Below, in pieces: positions 32,546 to 42,885 of a stretch of DNA of 60,000 bases. Position numbers and translations under genes: made by a program. Source of the stretch: Takakia lepidozioides (Eukaryota > Streptophyta > Takakiopsida > Takakiales > Takakiaceae); assembly GCA_030704615.1 (NCBI GenBank), contig CM060734.1, forward strand, positions 6,016,001-6,076,000. Reading direction: 5' to 3'. Positions within the stretch are counted from its first letter, which is position 1. Every line of letters starts with the position of its first letter. The notes below the pieces were generated by a model. The model was not told the origin of the DNA. It saw only the letters and a program-made list of their open reading frames with translations, and ran no database searches.

Positions 32546-33765
32546 TCAACGCTTTTTCCGCTTTTGAGGTCGCCCTTCGAAAGCTGCAACCGCCTCGAAT
32601 GCATTTCCCATTTCTGAGGCACGCAACCAAGATGCCTCCACATGATGATAGCCCTTCCATTTCACGAGATACTCCGTTTCTCGATTCTTGAACCTCCTCG
32701 ACTTAAGCACTGCCTCCACCTCGTACTCAAGTTCATTTTCATGATCCAACAACACAGGTGGCGGACGCAACACTTGAGGCCGATTCGGACGCGCTTCATC
32801 TTTCAAGTAAGGCTTCAAAAGGGAGACGTGGAATACCGGATGCACCTTGCTGTTTGCCGGCAGCTCCAATTCATACACATCCTCATTCATAACCTTCCGG
32901 ATGCGAAAGGGTCCCGCATACGGAGGTACGAACTTTGGACTCACTTCCGGAGGTAGTCGAAATTTTTTGATGTTCAACCAGACCTCCGTGCCTGCCTCAA
33001 ACTTAACCTCCCTCCGCTTCGATTTGCTTGCCGTTCATACCATTTCCTAGTTTTGGCAATGTTGTACTTTGCGAGCTTCAACAAACGCTCGCGTTCTTCC
33101 AGCACTGCCGCTGCTGCCGGTTCCTCAACGTCTTGGGCGGCCCAACTTGTCGGCACCAGAGGTGCTTTTCCATAGACCAATACGAAAGGGGAAACTCCTG
33201 TTGCAGATTGTTTTGTGTTATTATAACAGAACTCTGCCGCATCCAAATGCTCCACCCAGTCCGATTGGTCTGCCGACACGTAATTCCGCAAGATCTACTT
33301 CACCACGGAATTCGCCCTTTCCGTTTGGCCGTCCGTCGTAGGTCGGAAGGCGGTGCTCATTTTGAGCCTCGTCCCCATTTTCTTCCAAAGTACCCTCCAA
33401 AATTTACTAGTAAACTTTGGATCGCGGTCCGAGACAATATCCTTCGGGAGTCCATGATGCTTGAAGACGTGGGCGAAGTAAAGTCGCCCCGTCTCCTGCG
33501 CCGTTGCTGCCTCCTTGGTGGGGATGAAATGACCCATTTTACTGAACCTATCCACCACCACCATGATTGCGTCGAATCCTTTTGACAGCGGCATAGCAGT
33601 CATGAAGTCCATCGAGAGACTTTCCCAAGACCCCTCTGGAATCGGCAAGGGTTGTAACAGCCCCGCTTGCTTTATGTACTCGCTCCGGTTTTGTTGGCAT
33701 GTGGTGCATGTCTTGACATACTCCTCGGCCTCCTCCCTCAGTTTGGGCCAGAAATACTTTTTCTT
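32546..33765 (-). pseudogene. Chromovirus integrase and chromodomain
   Basis: Minus-strand frames give the integrase core: D in SLSMDFMTAMP, D in DIVSDRDPKFTS, and E in TDGQTERAN, i.e. a DDE catalytic set. After one stop and a frame change, a C-terminal region ends in a chromodomain (YEVEAVLKSR, YLVKWKGY, ASWLRASEM). The chromodomain at the integrase C-terminus places the element among chromoviruses, where it guides integration to marked chromatin. The stop near 33295 and the shift near 32975 mean this copy cannot make a full integrase. Confidence 0.9.
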
Positions 33766-35943
33766 CAGGAGTGCCGCGGTGCGCTTGGCTCCGCCGTGGC
33801 CCGCAAGCGGGCCATCATGGCATTCTCTTGACTATCTCTGATCCCTCCCATCGGCACATAGAGACGTTTTTGCTTATACCGGAGCAGTCCATTTTGCAAG
33901 TGGAACTGTGATTTAATCCCCATCCTCAAGTCCCGCGTCACGGACTTCGCCATCTCATCCTTCCGGTAAGCCTTTCGAATCTTCTTTTGGAGCGCCGTCT
34001 CGCCCCTGTACACCATCATGAGCTGCTGCTTTCTACTTAAAGCATCGGCCACCACATTGTCCCGTCCCGGTTTGTACTGGATATCCACGTCGAACAGTGC
34101 CAAAGTGTCTTGCCACCTAATTTGTTTTGGGGACAACTTAGGCTGCGTGGCAAAATACTTCACCGTGACATTGTCCGTGAACACCTTCACCGGGTTGGAG
34201 CCAATATAGTGGCACCAAAGCTCAAGGCAATGCACCACCGCCTTCATTTCTTTCTCGTGCGTTGGCCACCGCCGCTCCACTTCATTCAATTTCTTACTTT
34301 CGTAAGCCACTGGACGTCCCTCCTGCATGAGTACACCTCCAATCGCGAAGTCCGACGCATCCGTATGAATCTCAAATGGGCGGTCGAACTCCGGGATTTT
34401 CAGGACTGGAGCTTCCGCCATCCGCTGCTTCAACTCGGCAAAAGCTTGGCCACAAAAGGTGTTCCATACCCAGACTTTGGATTTACACAGGAGGTCTGAC
34501 AGCGGCCCCGCAATCTTGGCAAAATTTCTCACATACTTTCGGTAATAGGAGGCGAGTCCTAAGAAGGATTGCACTCCTGGGATCGAAGTCGGAGGCTCCC
34601 AGTCCAAGATTGCTCTCACCTTTCTGTCATCCATTTTGATCCCATCTAGTGTAATCACATGCCCCAAGAACTCCACTTTTGTGACCCCGAATTCGCACTT
34701 TGAAGCTTTGGCATATAGCTTCTCTTCCCGTAATTTCTGGAATACCCTTTTGAGGTGCTCCAGGTGCTCTTCCTTTGTTTTCGAGTACACCGAGATGTCG
34801 TCGATGTACAAAGTTGTCCAACCACTCCTGGAAAAGGCTGTTCATTAGCGTGCTAAAGGTTGCGGGTGCGTTGGTGAGCCCAAAGGGCATCACTAAGAAC
34901 TCATAGGAACCATACCTTGTCCTGCACGCGGTCTTTTCTTCATCTCCTTCCGCCACTCGAATTTGATGATATCCGGAGCGCAAATCGATCCGGCTGAAAT
35001 ACTTCGCTCCTGCCAACCGATCGAAGAGGTCATCGATCCTTGGCAAAGGGTATCGGTTTTTGATAGTCACCTTATTTAGAGCCCTGTAATCGACACACAT
35101 CCGCAGCGTCCCATCCTTCTTGTCTGCGAATAGCACCGGGGCTCCGTAAGGTGACTTACTCAGCCGAATGTACCCCTTTGACATTAGATCCTTGAGTTGA
35201 GTCTTCAGCTCGACCAACTCTCTGTGGCTCAACCGGTAGGGTGCCTTGGCAGGCGGCTCCGATCCCGGTATTACCTCAATTTTGTGGTCAACTCCTCTTC
35301 GCGGTGGCAAGCCGCTTGGTAAATCCTCCGGTTGTCTTACGTAAAGCAAAAACTGGGGCTCGTGTGGCTCCTCCACGGCCCACTCCCTTGCTGACAAAAG
35401 GTTTATTCGCCCTCCCACGGGGTTGGGCGTTTCCGACACTCGTAAAACTTCGCCACCATTCCCACACGGTAGCGTGACTACTCTTTTGCGGCCATCTATG
35501 ACCGCTCCGAATCTGCTCAAAAAGGTCATTCCCAAAATGAGATCCACTCCATCGATCTCGCAAATGGTGAAGTTCTCACGTCCCTCCCAACTCCCGAACT
35601 GAAGAGGAACATCGAACGCCAACCTCGTCGCCAATTGTGGTTCTCCTTTAGAAGAGCGCACCTCAATCGAGGCCCCCACATCACTTGTCGGGAGTCCCAG
35701 CTTCCGTGCCGTTGCCGGTGTCATGAAGGAGTGCGACGCTCCTGTGTCCACCAACAACGATACGTTAGTTCCGGAGTTTATCCCACTCACAAACATTAAC
35801 TGACTCCCTTTACGCAAGGCGTCAGTTTCCTGATACAACTCACAAGAGTAGTTGCCTACCTTGCAAGTCTTGGCGACCACCGCCTCCACCAAGCGGCTGA
35901 TGGAGGCTTCGGATAACTCCGTGGTTGCCCGAGTCATGTTCAA
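33765..35943 (-). pseudogene. Chromovirus protease, reverse transcriptase and RNase H
   Basis: Protease: [11 protein letters not shown]. Reverse transcriptase: [33 protein letters not shown] and, in the next frame, YIDDISVYS. RNase H: IHTDASDFAIGG through DNVTVKYF to VADALSRK. The frame changes at about 34811, just before YIDD, and again in the integrase zinc-binding region near 33.77 kb. Gene order and motifs are those of Ty3/gypsy elements. Confidence 0.92.
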
Positions 35944-37073
35944 TTATCGGGGATTTGTACACTTCTTGGCCATGTGCCCGGGCTTCCCGCAATTAAAGCA
36001 CACTCCATCGAAGGTCGCCTTCTGTCCGCCATAAGCCGCCGCACCTGGTTTCCCTTTCGGGGCACCGGGTGTCGTCTTGATGTGTGAGGGCCCTCCCTTC
36101 GATTTCCATGTGCCATTGTTGCCGCGTGGCCTATCCCACTTCTTTTCCGGTCGGAAGGAGTCACCTTCCCGCTGGACCTTCTTGTGGTTCAGCTCCGTAC
36201 GGCCTTGTCTTTCGCCCCTAGGGACATCCGAAAAACATTCAGCCCTTTCAATTGCCTTGTTCAAAGTCTTAGGTGGCTTCTTCTCCAACTTCCGTCTGGC
36301 CATGGGGCCAGTCCCGCCACAAAGTTGAAGACCATTTCTGGTTCTACCATGTCCGCAATTTTGAGCAACAGCACATTGAAAGCCTGAACATATCCCCGAA
36401 TGTCATCCGTTTGCTTCAAATTCCTCATCTTGTCTCGGGCAAGCCAAGACGCGTTGAGGGGCACAAACTGTTTCTTCATGAGTTCCTTGAACCCACTCCA
36501 GTTCAAGGTCTCCGGGTTTGGACCTCGGTCGTGAAGGCGTTTCTGCCACCATTGTTGAGCATAGCCCCTCAAATAGGTGGGAGCCAATTCCACCCGATCC
36601 TCGTCATCCAACTTGGCCGCCCGGAAGTACTGCTCTAGCTCCAAGAGCTAGGTGTTGAGTGCCTTCCGATTTTGGACGCCCTCGAAGGTGTCGGGTTCCT
36701 TAGGCTTCACCTTAAACTTTGCCTTAGTGGAAGTGGCATTAGTCGCCTTTAACACGTCTTTCAACGTCCCACCAAACTGCGCCAACAACCCTTCCCAAAA
36801 GGCTGCTGGCATGGGAGGCATCTGTTGGTCTGTCGGAGCTCTCAGAGATTCCTCGGGCTCCGACTCCTCAGATTCCTCCCGTCCTTGAGCGGCCTCGTTT
36901 CCAAAGGCATGCATCGCTTCCTCAAATGGCCGCTTCGGTGACACGTCGCCCCCATCGGGCTCACCAGGATCATCATCTTTTGGGCCGTTCCGCTTTCGCT
37001 TTGGCTTGCTCGACCCCATGATGAGGCCGATCCCAAGGACGATCGCGTACTGAACTCTAAGCTCTGATACCAA
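35944..37073 (-). pseudogene. Chromovirus gag
   Basis: A basic N-terminus (MGSSKPKRKR), an acidic stretch, a gag core (YLRGYAQQWW..., FKELMKKQF) and a CCHC zinc knuckle (CFNCGKPGHMAKKC, about 35965-36005) lie in order. A TAG at 36645-36647 and a frame change near 36300 interrupt it. Gag would form the retroelement particle and bind its RNA. Confidence 0.88.
37061..37072 (-). promoter_or_regulatory. Primer-binding site, initiator tRNA-Met type
   Basis: TGGTATCAGAGC on the minus strand lies two bases inside the 5' LTR boundary. It is the standard complement of the 3' end of plant initiator tRNA-Met and fixes the element's orientation. Confidence 0.95.
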
Positions 37074-37074
37074 G

Positions 37075-37801
37075 TGTCGCGCACCTCACTTCGGTAAGCT
37101 CCCCTTCAAGTCATAGTTACTCGCTTGATGCGCGCACCTAACTCCCAAACTGGCCACCGGGCCAACTCGGAGCTTCGACTGCTCACCGGGGCATAACGGT
37201 CCCCCTTTACTCCTCCACTAGACCCTCTCCCAATTTGGGCCTAGTGGAAATTCCTTTTGGTTGATGGCAGTCCGGAATAGCTCCCCACACCTTGGTCACT
37301 TTCCGGCTCGCACGCTTACTCACTAGTTTTTGGACACCAACGGGCTTGCACCGTTCTCGGGGTTACTACTCCCTATATATACTTCTGTGACTGTCCGCGG
37401 GTGTTTCACAAACAACACCACCATTTTATGGCGAACCACCACGAAAACCCTCGATTCCCGGTGATGAGTCGCGGTGAGTCTTGGCCCACCCACCACGGTC
37501 CCCTTGGACCGTGCTGAGTCCCAAGACTCCCCACGACTCCCACCACAAGGTCTCCGCCCCCATGGTGAGTCCTATGCCATCCCCACTAAGTCCCACTAAG
37601 CTACCACCACCCCTTGTGGAGCCACCCCCACCGCAACCCGGTGTGCGGGGCTCCACCTAGTGAGTGCCTCCACCTCCTCGAGTGCTTTGGGCACTCGAGG
37701 TTGCTTCAGCCCCCCGTACCTATTGCTGCCACTGCCCCTACCACAGGGGCAGCCCCTCTGCGACCCGACCCCCCCTGCCCTCAAGGCAAATGGCCGCGAC
37801 C
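37075..37801 (-). repeat. 5' LTR of the chromovirus
   Basis: 727 bp, near-identical to 16635-17360. Its outermost base differs from the other copies (C for A on the plus strand). It is flanked outside by CAATA. Confidence 0.95.
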
Positions 37802-37806
37802 CAATA

Positions 37807-39277
37807 TGCTTGGCATGGTTTTGCTTGATGTACTCCCACCAGGCAAGAAGTCGGTGATTCCCGTCCCACACAAAAAACATTTTGCCCGACATATGGCCGA
37901 AGTCTGGATCACCCTTCAGCATTGTCTCGAATTCGTCGTTGCGAGTGTGCCAGTGGGTATCCCATGTTAACAATTCATCCGCAGTGGGTCCACGAGTTTC
38001 GCCGTCCTCATTCTCAATGGAAACGTAGAAGGCTAGCAAACCTAGATGATACCCTTCTCGAAATGCGAACTTGAGCTTATCCACATCTCCTGGAAGAGTC
38101 TGCCTGACGATGGGAAGGGAGACCATGCGACAGAGTGGAATTCGAAGAGTCCGCTGGAATACCTTGCTACCCAGAACTCTGCCAATGCTACTGTGTGTCT
38201 CCTCCAACATTGTATCCGCTGCACTTTGGAATTCCTCCGGAGACATTTCTGCAGGTGGCGGTAGGGGCTGAGCAGCTGGAGCATCCCCAACTGCAGCTGT
38301 ACTCTGGGGAATCTTTGCGGGCAGTTCTCGCATTGCAGAGGCCTCCTCCGGGCCTGTAGTATTCTGAAAATCTTCCTCAACGGTGGTGAAGTCCTGCTGC
38401 GAACGTTGAGCAGTAGCACCCTCCTCCGCTGACAGATCGACAAAATCGGTCGATCCTGTTGTCTTCGCTGCAGCAGAGACGCCCCCAACATCGCCTGGCT
38501 GGAAATCAAGCAGGAACTGGGCTTCAAGTCGTGGAATCGGTTTTGCGGGAGACTGCTCCGCCCTCCCCCTGATTGCCTTATGTTTCTTGATTCTTGCAGG
38601 TAAAGGTGTCTGTTGCATTTGAATCTACACTACACCCTTTTGCTTCATTCTCTTGGGGGGGGGGGGGGGTTTGGCGAAAACGGCCTGGTCCAGTTCAAAA
38701 ACCAGTTCAAAGACGGGCTGCTTCTTCTTCGTCTTTGCTGGAGAAGGGCCCGACCCCTGTTGGCGATTCTCCATGACCTTCAAACGCAAGTATTTCTCTG
38801 GGGTTTTGAACTGCAAAGACTTGCCTTTCCAAGCCGCGTCCTTGAAACGCACAGGGCTAGGCCCGGCAGGAAGACCCGTGCTCGTGGATCGGCTGGGTGT
38901 GCGTACTGCAGCTAGCTCCACGGATTCTTCCTGCGGCTCTTCGGATTCCTGCGATCCCTCCACCACCTCCACCTTTCGAGTTAGGCATGCAAACATCTTT
39001 TGCATTCAAGTGTCCTATCATACAGTCTAAGAATTGCACAACAAAAATGAGGGAGGGTTTCGGTGCTCGATCAGCTGCACACATCCCGATAGCACGGAGC
39101 TCTCACTGGGGGCTGGGTTGCCTGCGTTGCCTGCTGCTGCGAGATGACCATCTCCTCCTGAAGACGCATTTGCTTCCTCCCCTTCGGCATTGGCCTACGT
39201 CCAAAGTACAACTTGCAGAGCTTGCGACGATGTCTCTTCTCAAGTGCACGAACTTCCTCCCTCTCGGGTTGGAGCAT
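37807..39277 (-). pseudogene. ParB-methyltransferase gene of element 3, 5' half (ParB-like part)
   Basis: The likely start is ATG at 39277 (MLQPEREEVRALEKRHRRKL, then LYFGRRPMPKG as in element 2). An inferred donor lies at 39106-39105. The next exon (about 39000-37807) has a basic K-rich linker, a poly-G/poly-C tract at about 38656 that shifts the frame, and then an intact ParB-like segment. That segment has LRIPLCRMVSLPIVRQTLPGD, AFYVSIENEDGE and MFFVWDGNHRLLAWWEYI. The chromovirus insertion cuts it just after that segment. The sequence that follows DGNHR in the element 1 gene (about 370 residues) is absent on both sides of the chromovirus, so an internal deletion preceded or accompanied the insertion. 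Confidence 0.8.
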
Positions 39278-39540
39278 AAAAAGAACGCAGACACGGAAAA
39301 GAGTGCAGATGGAAAGGGCGCGAGAGGGGTGACTGAGTAGACACGACAAAAAAAGATGAAACGGCGGTGATGCACCACTTGGCTTCGAAAGGCTCGGATG
39401 GAAGTGTCTCCTCATGGACTATGCGTCATTACAAAATTCGAATCGTCAAAGGTACGCCTGCCATCCGCCAAACAAACATCATTAACCCACGGTCAGGCCG
39501 TGCCGTCTCCTACCACTTCAGCCAGCATGAGTGCAGACAT
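39278..39540. promoter_or_regulatory. 5' flank of the element 3 methyltransferase gene
   Basis: Unique sequence between the inferred start codon and the palindrome array. No promoter motif can be assigned. Confidence 0.25.
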
Positions 39541-39740
39541 CAAAATGCGGTGCCGCATTTCCGTTGGTCTACGTGTTCACATATTCATGGCATTTGCGTC
39601 CCAGCGTCTCATGAGTTAGAGTGAAAACGGAAATGCGGTGCCGCATTTCCGTTAAGGCAGCTTTGAGTTGCATCTTGAACGGAAATGCGGTTTCATGCTT
39701 GACATGCAAACCGGAAATGCGGCGACGCATTTCCATTCCA
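39540..39740. repeat. Palindrome array, AAATGCGGTGCCGCATTT family (element 3, upstream side)
   Basis: Three good copies lie at about 39543, 39630 and 39711, with one half copy between them. It is the same family as at 13.77-14.42 kb, so the family brackets the element 3 methyltransferase gene. A Ty3/gypsy LTR begins 15 bp later, suggesting that retroelement landed in this array. Confidence 0.85.
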
Positions 39741-40439
39741 CTATTGCATGGATGATGTAGACTAATAGGAATTTCTGACTTAATGACAATTTTCAAAACT
39801 TTTTAATATCTTTCTCATCGATATAGCCTGCGATACCTTCGATATTGCTGCGATAGGGCAATGTTCTTCGATATCTTGTATACAGTCGATAGTCTATCTT
39901 GGACTGAATGATAGAAGAGATGGATGAATAATTGTAAAGGATGGATGAAGGAGTTTGAGCGGTTATTACAATTATTGAAGCGCCCTGCTATATAATGCGT
40001 TCCTGAGAAGCAGAAAGTGTCAATTGAGCCAGAGAGCCGTGACCGGGAGTAGGGAGAGCAGAGTGAGTAGAAGATAAACTATAGAGTTATTCTGCAATGG
40101 TAGATTTAGTACTGCGTTCTTGCAGTGTTGTGATTTATGAATGAGAGGAAAAGAAAAAAGAAGTGCAATTCACTTTGTGTATGTGTGAAGAATGGAGTGA
40201 TGGAATGAGAAGGTGTTTCTGTGTGTAAGAACTGAAGAACCATAACTATATGAGATGGTGAGAATGAGCATAAATGAAACAGATAAGAATTTGATGTGAG
40301 AATTAGTTTATGGTCTATCAAGAGAAATATCGATAGAGAGATATTCAAAGCTCAAGAAGGAGCAGATTAAGGAAACAAAGATAGAAAGAGTTCAATTGGA
40401 TTCAGGGTAGGAGTATAACAGTGAATTAAAATCATTTGC

Positions 40440-40748
40440 ATGGCAGAGAGCCATGGTGAGGGAATAAAGGAAGTGTCGGAGTTGATCACTAGATTACCAG
40501 ACCATTTATCGATAACAATCTTTCAGAAGCTTTGTTGTAGTGATAAAGAAGTATTCTTATTGCAATTGGTCAATAAAGGATGGTGTAGGGAAATATCCAT
40601 CCTATACTGGAGTTGTTATTGGAAGCATAGTTGGTTGCAGAAGTGGTATAGACCATTTAAAGGCTATCCTGAACTTATGAGAGAATGGAATCATAATTTT
40701 GGTGAGGGAAAATCCCTGGAGCGACTGGAGAAACAGAATTGGTGGTGA
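40440..40748 (+). CDS. Small F-box-like protein 1
   Basis: 102 codons. Residues about 14-60 read ITRLPDHLSITIFQKLCCSD and LQLVNKGWCREISILYWSCY, the LP-x(n)-IF-x-L...LVNKxW pattern of an F-box. F-box proteins bind SKP1 and bring targets to SCF ubiquitin ligases. The remainder is short and W/K-rich, with no kelch or LRR repeats. A clear paralogue follows 16 bp later. Both lie inside the probable LTR and could be a captured, duplicated host domain. Homology is by pattern only, and expression is unknown. Confidence 0.55.
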   Translation: MAESHGEGIKEVSELITRLPDHLSITIFQKLCCSDKEVFLLQLVNKGWCREISILYWSCYWKHSWLQKWYRPFKGYPELMREWNHNFGEGKSLERLEKQNWW

Positions 40749-40764
40749 AGAATAATCACTAGCG

Positions 40765-41067
40765 ATGTGTGAAGGAGAACAGATAGCATATCCTGTAGAA
40801 CTAATTACCGGACTGCCTAATAGTTTGTCTCTAGATATCTTTAAAAGATTACAATGTAGTGACAAAGAGATAATCAATCTATGGTTAGTTAATAAAGAAT
40901 GGTATCGAGAGCTGTTGACTTTGTATCAAAGAGAATATTGGAGGAAAAACATAGTGGAGCAATGGTATTTGGTTTCAGCCGATGGAGCAGAGTTAATAGA
41001 AGATGGAGAGAATATTTATGAATCTGGAAGAATGATGATCGTGTTAGATGAAGATGACTGTTGGTAG
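40765..41067 (+). CDS. Small F-box-like protein 2
   Basis: 100 codons, a diverged tandem paralogue of the preceding ORF. ITGLPNSLSLDIFKRLQCSD and LWLVNKEWYRELLTLYQREY align without gaps with the first protein. The C-terminal third differs and ends acidic (VLDEDDCW). The frame is open throughout. Persistence of two open paralogues next to a heavily broken pol region is unusual. Function is inferred from the F-box-like pattern alone. Confidence 0.55.
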   Translation: MCEGEQIAYPVELITGLPNSLSLDIFKRLQCSDKEIINLWLVNKEWYRELLTLYQREYWRKNIVEQWYLVSADGAELIEDGENIYESGRMMIVLDEDDCW

Positions 41068-41212
41068 AAGTTATTTCAAAGAAGGGATAGAGAGAGATAG
41101 AATAGTCTGGCATCATTATGTATTAGTCGTATAGTGCTTTCCCCAGCGAAAGAACTCTAGACTAATTGATCTTTTCTTTTAGGATTGATCTTAGTTTTAT
41201 TCTACATCTTTT

Positions 41213-41230
41213 TGGCGCCGCTACCGGGGA
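41213..41230 (+). promoter_or_regulatory. Primer-binding site, Athila/Tat type
   Basis: TGGCGCCGCTACCGGGGA lies shortly after the LTR end. It matches the TGGCGCCGTTGCCGGGGA class used by plant Athila/Tat elements. Confidence 0.8.
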
Positions 41231-41435
41231 AAGGCCAATCGAGTGGGCTATTTTAGAACATTATATTATTGGTAAAAGAAACGTTGGATCAAAAGAGAAA
41301 CTGAATTATGAAGCTTGTGAGGTTAGGGTTTTGAAAAAAACATTGTCGGGGATTTTGTTTTCTTATACTTTTGTTTTTCTTTGGTTTCAATTTTTCAATT
41401 TTCTTGGATGTGAAACAATTACATAACAATTCGAG

Positions 41436-42383
41436 ATGGAGCAATTTGTTTCTACAACCCCTAGGGAAGCATATCTTTATAATTATTATGTGAACTTTCA
41501 GAGTGTGATTCAGCAACTTCAAAGAGAGAATTGTGGTCTTCATAGTGAAGTAAATAGGTTGCAGGAGGAAAACTTAAATCTTTCACGGTCTGTAGAGGCA
41601 AATTCCTGGATGACACCTATTGAGACAGATCTTGTACTTCAAATTGGTGATTTAGGCATGGATATTTTGAACTTGGAGGCCAAACTCAAAGAGTTGGAGG
41701 GAAGGAATCATGATCTGACTATTCAATTGAATTTGGCTCAAACGACAAATTTGGAAGAGATCCGGGCAAAAGATCTTGAAGCCGAAGCTTTGCTGCAAAG
41801 AAATGAGGAGCATTTTCAAAGTGAGATTTCGACCTTGAAGGCAAAGTTAGATACAATCTCAATTAAGAAAGAGAAATCATTACTGGATAATGAAATTTTG
41901 CAAGAAGAAAATCAACTCTTATACATGAAGATGCAATTTCTTGATGATCAAGTTGCCACTCTCTTATCTGAGAAAGTAAGTTTTGAGCAAGATAATGCAA
42001 TGACTATTGAACAATGTAAAGAAATTGCTTTGGAGGTCGTGCAAATAAGGGACCAATTCATTCAATTGAGGAATTCGCAAGAAAACACAATTTTTGAGGC
42101 AAAGCTAAATTCTTGCAATTATCAAAAATCGCAAATTTCTTTGGAGGAGATCAATTTGGATGTGTGTTCAAATTTTGATACATTGAAGGCCATTGAGGAA
42201 AACTCAAGTTGGAATGGTGATTGTGACAATTTGCTTCAATTGTGCTTACAAACAACAATGCAAGTGTATTACCATGGAGGTGATGATATTTTCCTTTCTT
42301 TTGAAATTGATACAATTGTGAAAGTCATGACCACAAAGAAGACCAAGAAAATGGTTAATAATTATCGAGATGTTGGAGTTTAA
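41436..42383 (+). CDS. Coiled-coil leader ORF of the second Ty3/gypsy element
   Basis: 315 codons, open throughout. The sequence is dominated by heptad-like L/E/K/Q stretches (NCGLHSEVNRLQEENLNL, LNLEAKLKELEGRNHDL, LKAKLDTISIKKEKSLLDNE), so a long coiled coil is expected. I recognise no enzyme domain. It lies between two primer-binding-site-like sequences and ahead of gag. It may be an accessory ORF of the retroelement or the remains of one element stacked on another. Confidence 0.5.
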   Translation: MEQFVSTTPREAYLYNYYVNFQSVIQQLQRENCGLHSEVNRLQEENLNLSRSVEANSWMTPIETDLVLQIGDLGMDILNLEAKLKELEGRNHDLTIQLNLAQTTNLEEIRAKDLEAEALLQRNEEHFQSEISTLKAKLDTISIKKEKSLLDNEILQEENQLLYMKMQFLDDQVATLLSEKVSFEQDNAMTIEQCKEIALEVVQIRDQFIQLRNSQENTIFEAKLNSCNYQKSQISLEEINLDVCSNFDTLKAIEENSSWNGDCDNLLQLCLQTTMQVYYHGGDDIFLSFEIDTIVKVMTTKKTKKMVNNYRDVGV

Positions 42384-42484
42384 TGGGAAGAATTTTGTGT
42401 GAAAGAAAAAGATGAGGATTATTTGATGAAGTGTGCAGATCAATACGAGAGGAATTTAATTGAGATGAATATTAAGACATTTAT

Positions 42485-42650
42485 TGTTGGGAGACAATTA
42501 GAAGTAGATATAGTGTTCTAATCACGACATAGCAATTCAATTGTGTGCTTTCCCTGCGAACGAACCTCGAAACTGATTGATCCTCATTTTAGGATTGATT
42601 CTAGTTTTTATTCTACATATTTTTTGGCGCCGCTGCCGGGGAAAGACGAT
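42485..42650 (+). repeat. Second copy of the LTR end plus primer-binding site
   Basis: GTGCTTTCC, TTTAGGATTGAT, TTTTATTCTACAT and TGGCGCCGCTGCCGGGGA recur in the order seen at 41130-41230. This is a partial duplication of the LTR 3' end and primer-binding site 1.4 kb downstream of the first. Confidence 0.8.
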
Positions 42651-42885
42651 GCGGTTTGCTATAGTGATGCTTTACTAAAATTTCAAGATAATTACTTTCT
42701 GTTGAGGAATTACGAGATGATGGGGGAAGTCATTCGTAATAGTAAGGTTTCCCCACCTGGTTTCAAACTATGTCCTTATTGTAGTTTATGTAAGCAGCAT
42801 AAAAAGGCAGAGATTCCGGAATGTTTTTGGACTCAGAAGAAGGCGTGGGAGACGGATGAGCCTCCTTGTTCTCAGTTAACAAAAA

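Larger units (their letters stand above)
16635..37801 (-). mobile_element. Ty3/gypsy chromovirus with two LTRs, interrupted by element 2
   Basis: LTRs of 726-727 bp lie at 16635-17360 (3') and 37075-37801 (5'), flanked by the perfect duplication CAATA (16630-16634 and 37802-37806). A 12-base primer-binding site, TGGTATCAGAGC on the minus strand, lies two bases inside the 5' LTR and matches initiator tRNA-Met. Order on the minus strand is gag, protease, reverse transcriptase, RNase H, integrase, chromodomain, as in chromoviruses. Several stops and frameshifts make it defective. About 14.3 kb of its length is element 2, inserted between the chromodomain ORF and the 3' LTR. The few LTR differences I checked are mostly transitions, suggesting a fairly recent insertion. 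Confidence 0.95.
39755..41206 (+). repeat. Probable 5' LTR of the second Ty3/gypsy element
   Basis: Its start TGTAGA and end TCTACA are exact inverted complements and it ends just before a primer-binding site. At 1.45 kb it is long but within the range of Athila/Tat-type LTRs. It contains two F-box-like ORFs. The partner LTR is outside the window. Confidence 0.65.

Noticed and set aside
37075-37801. An orphan or solo LTR next to the chromovirus
   Set aside because: Its partner was found at 16635-17360 once element 2 was removed, with matching CAATA duplications.
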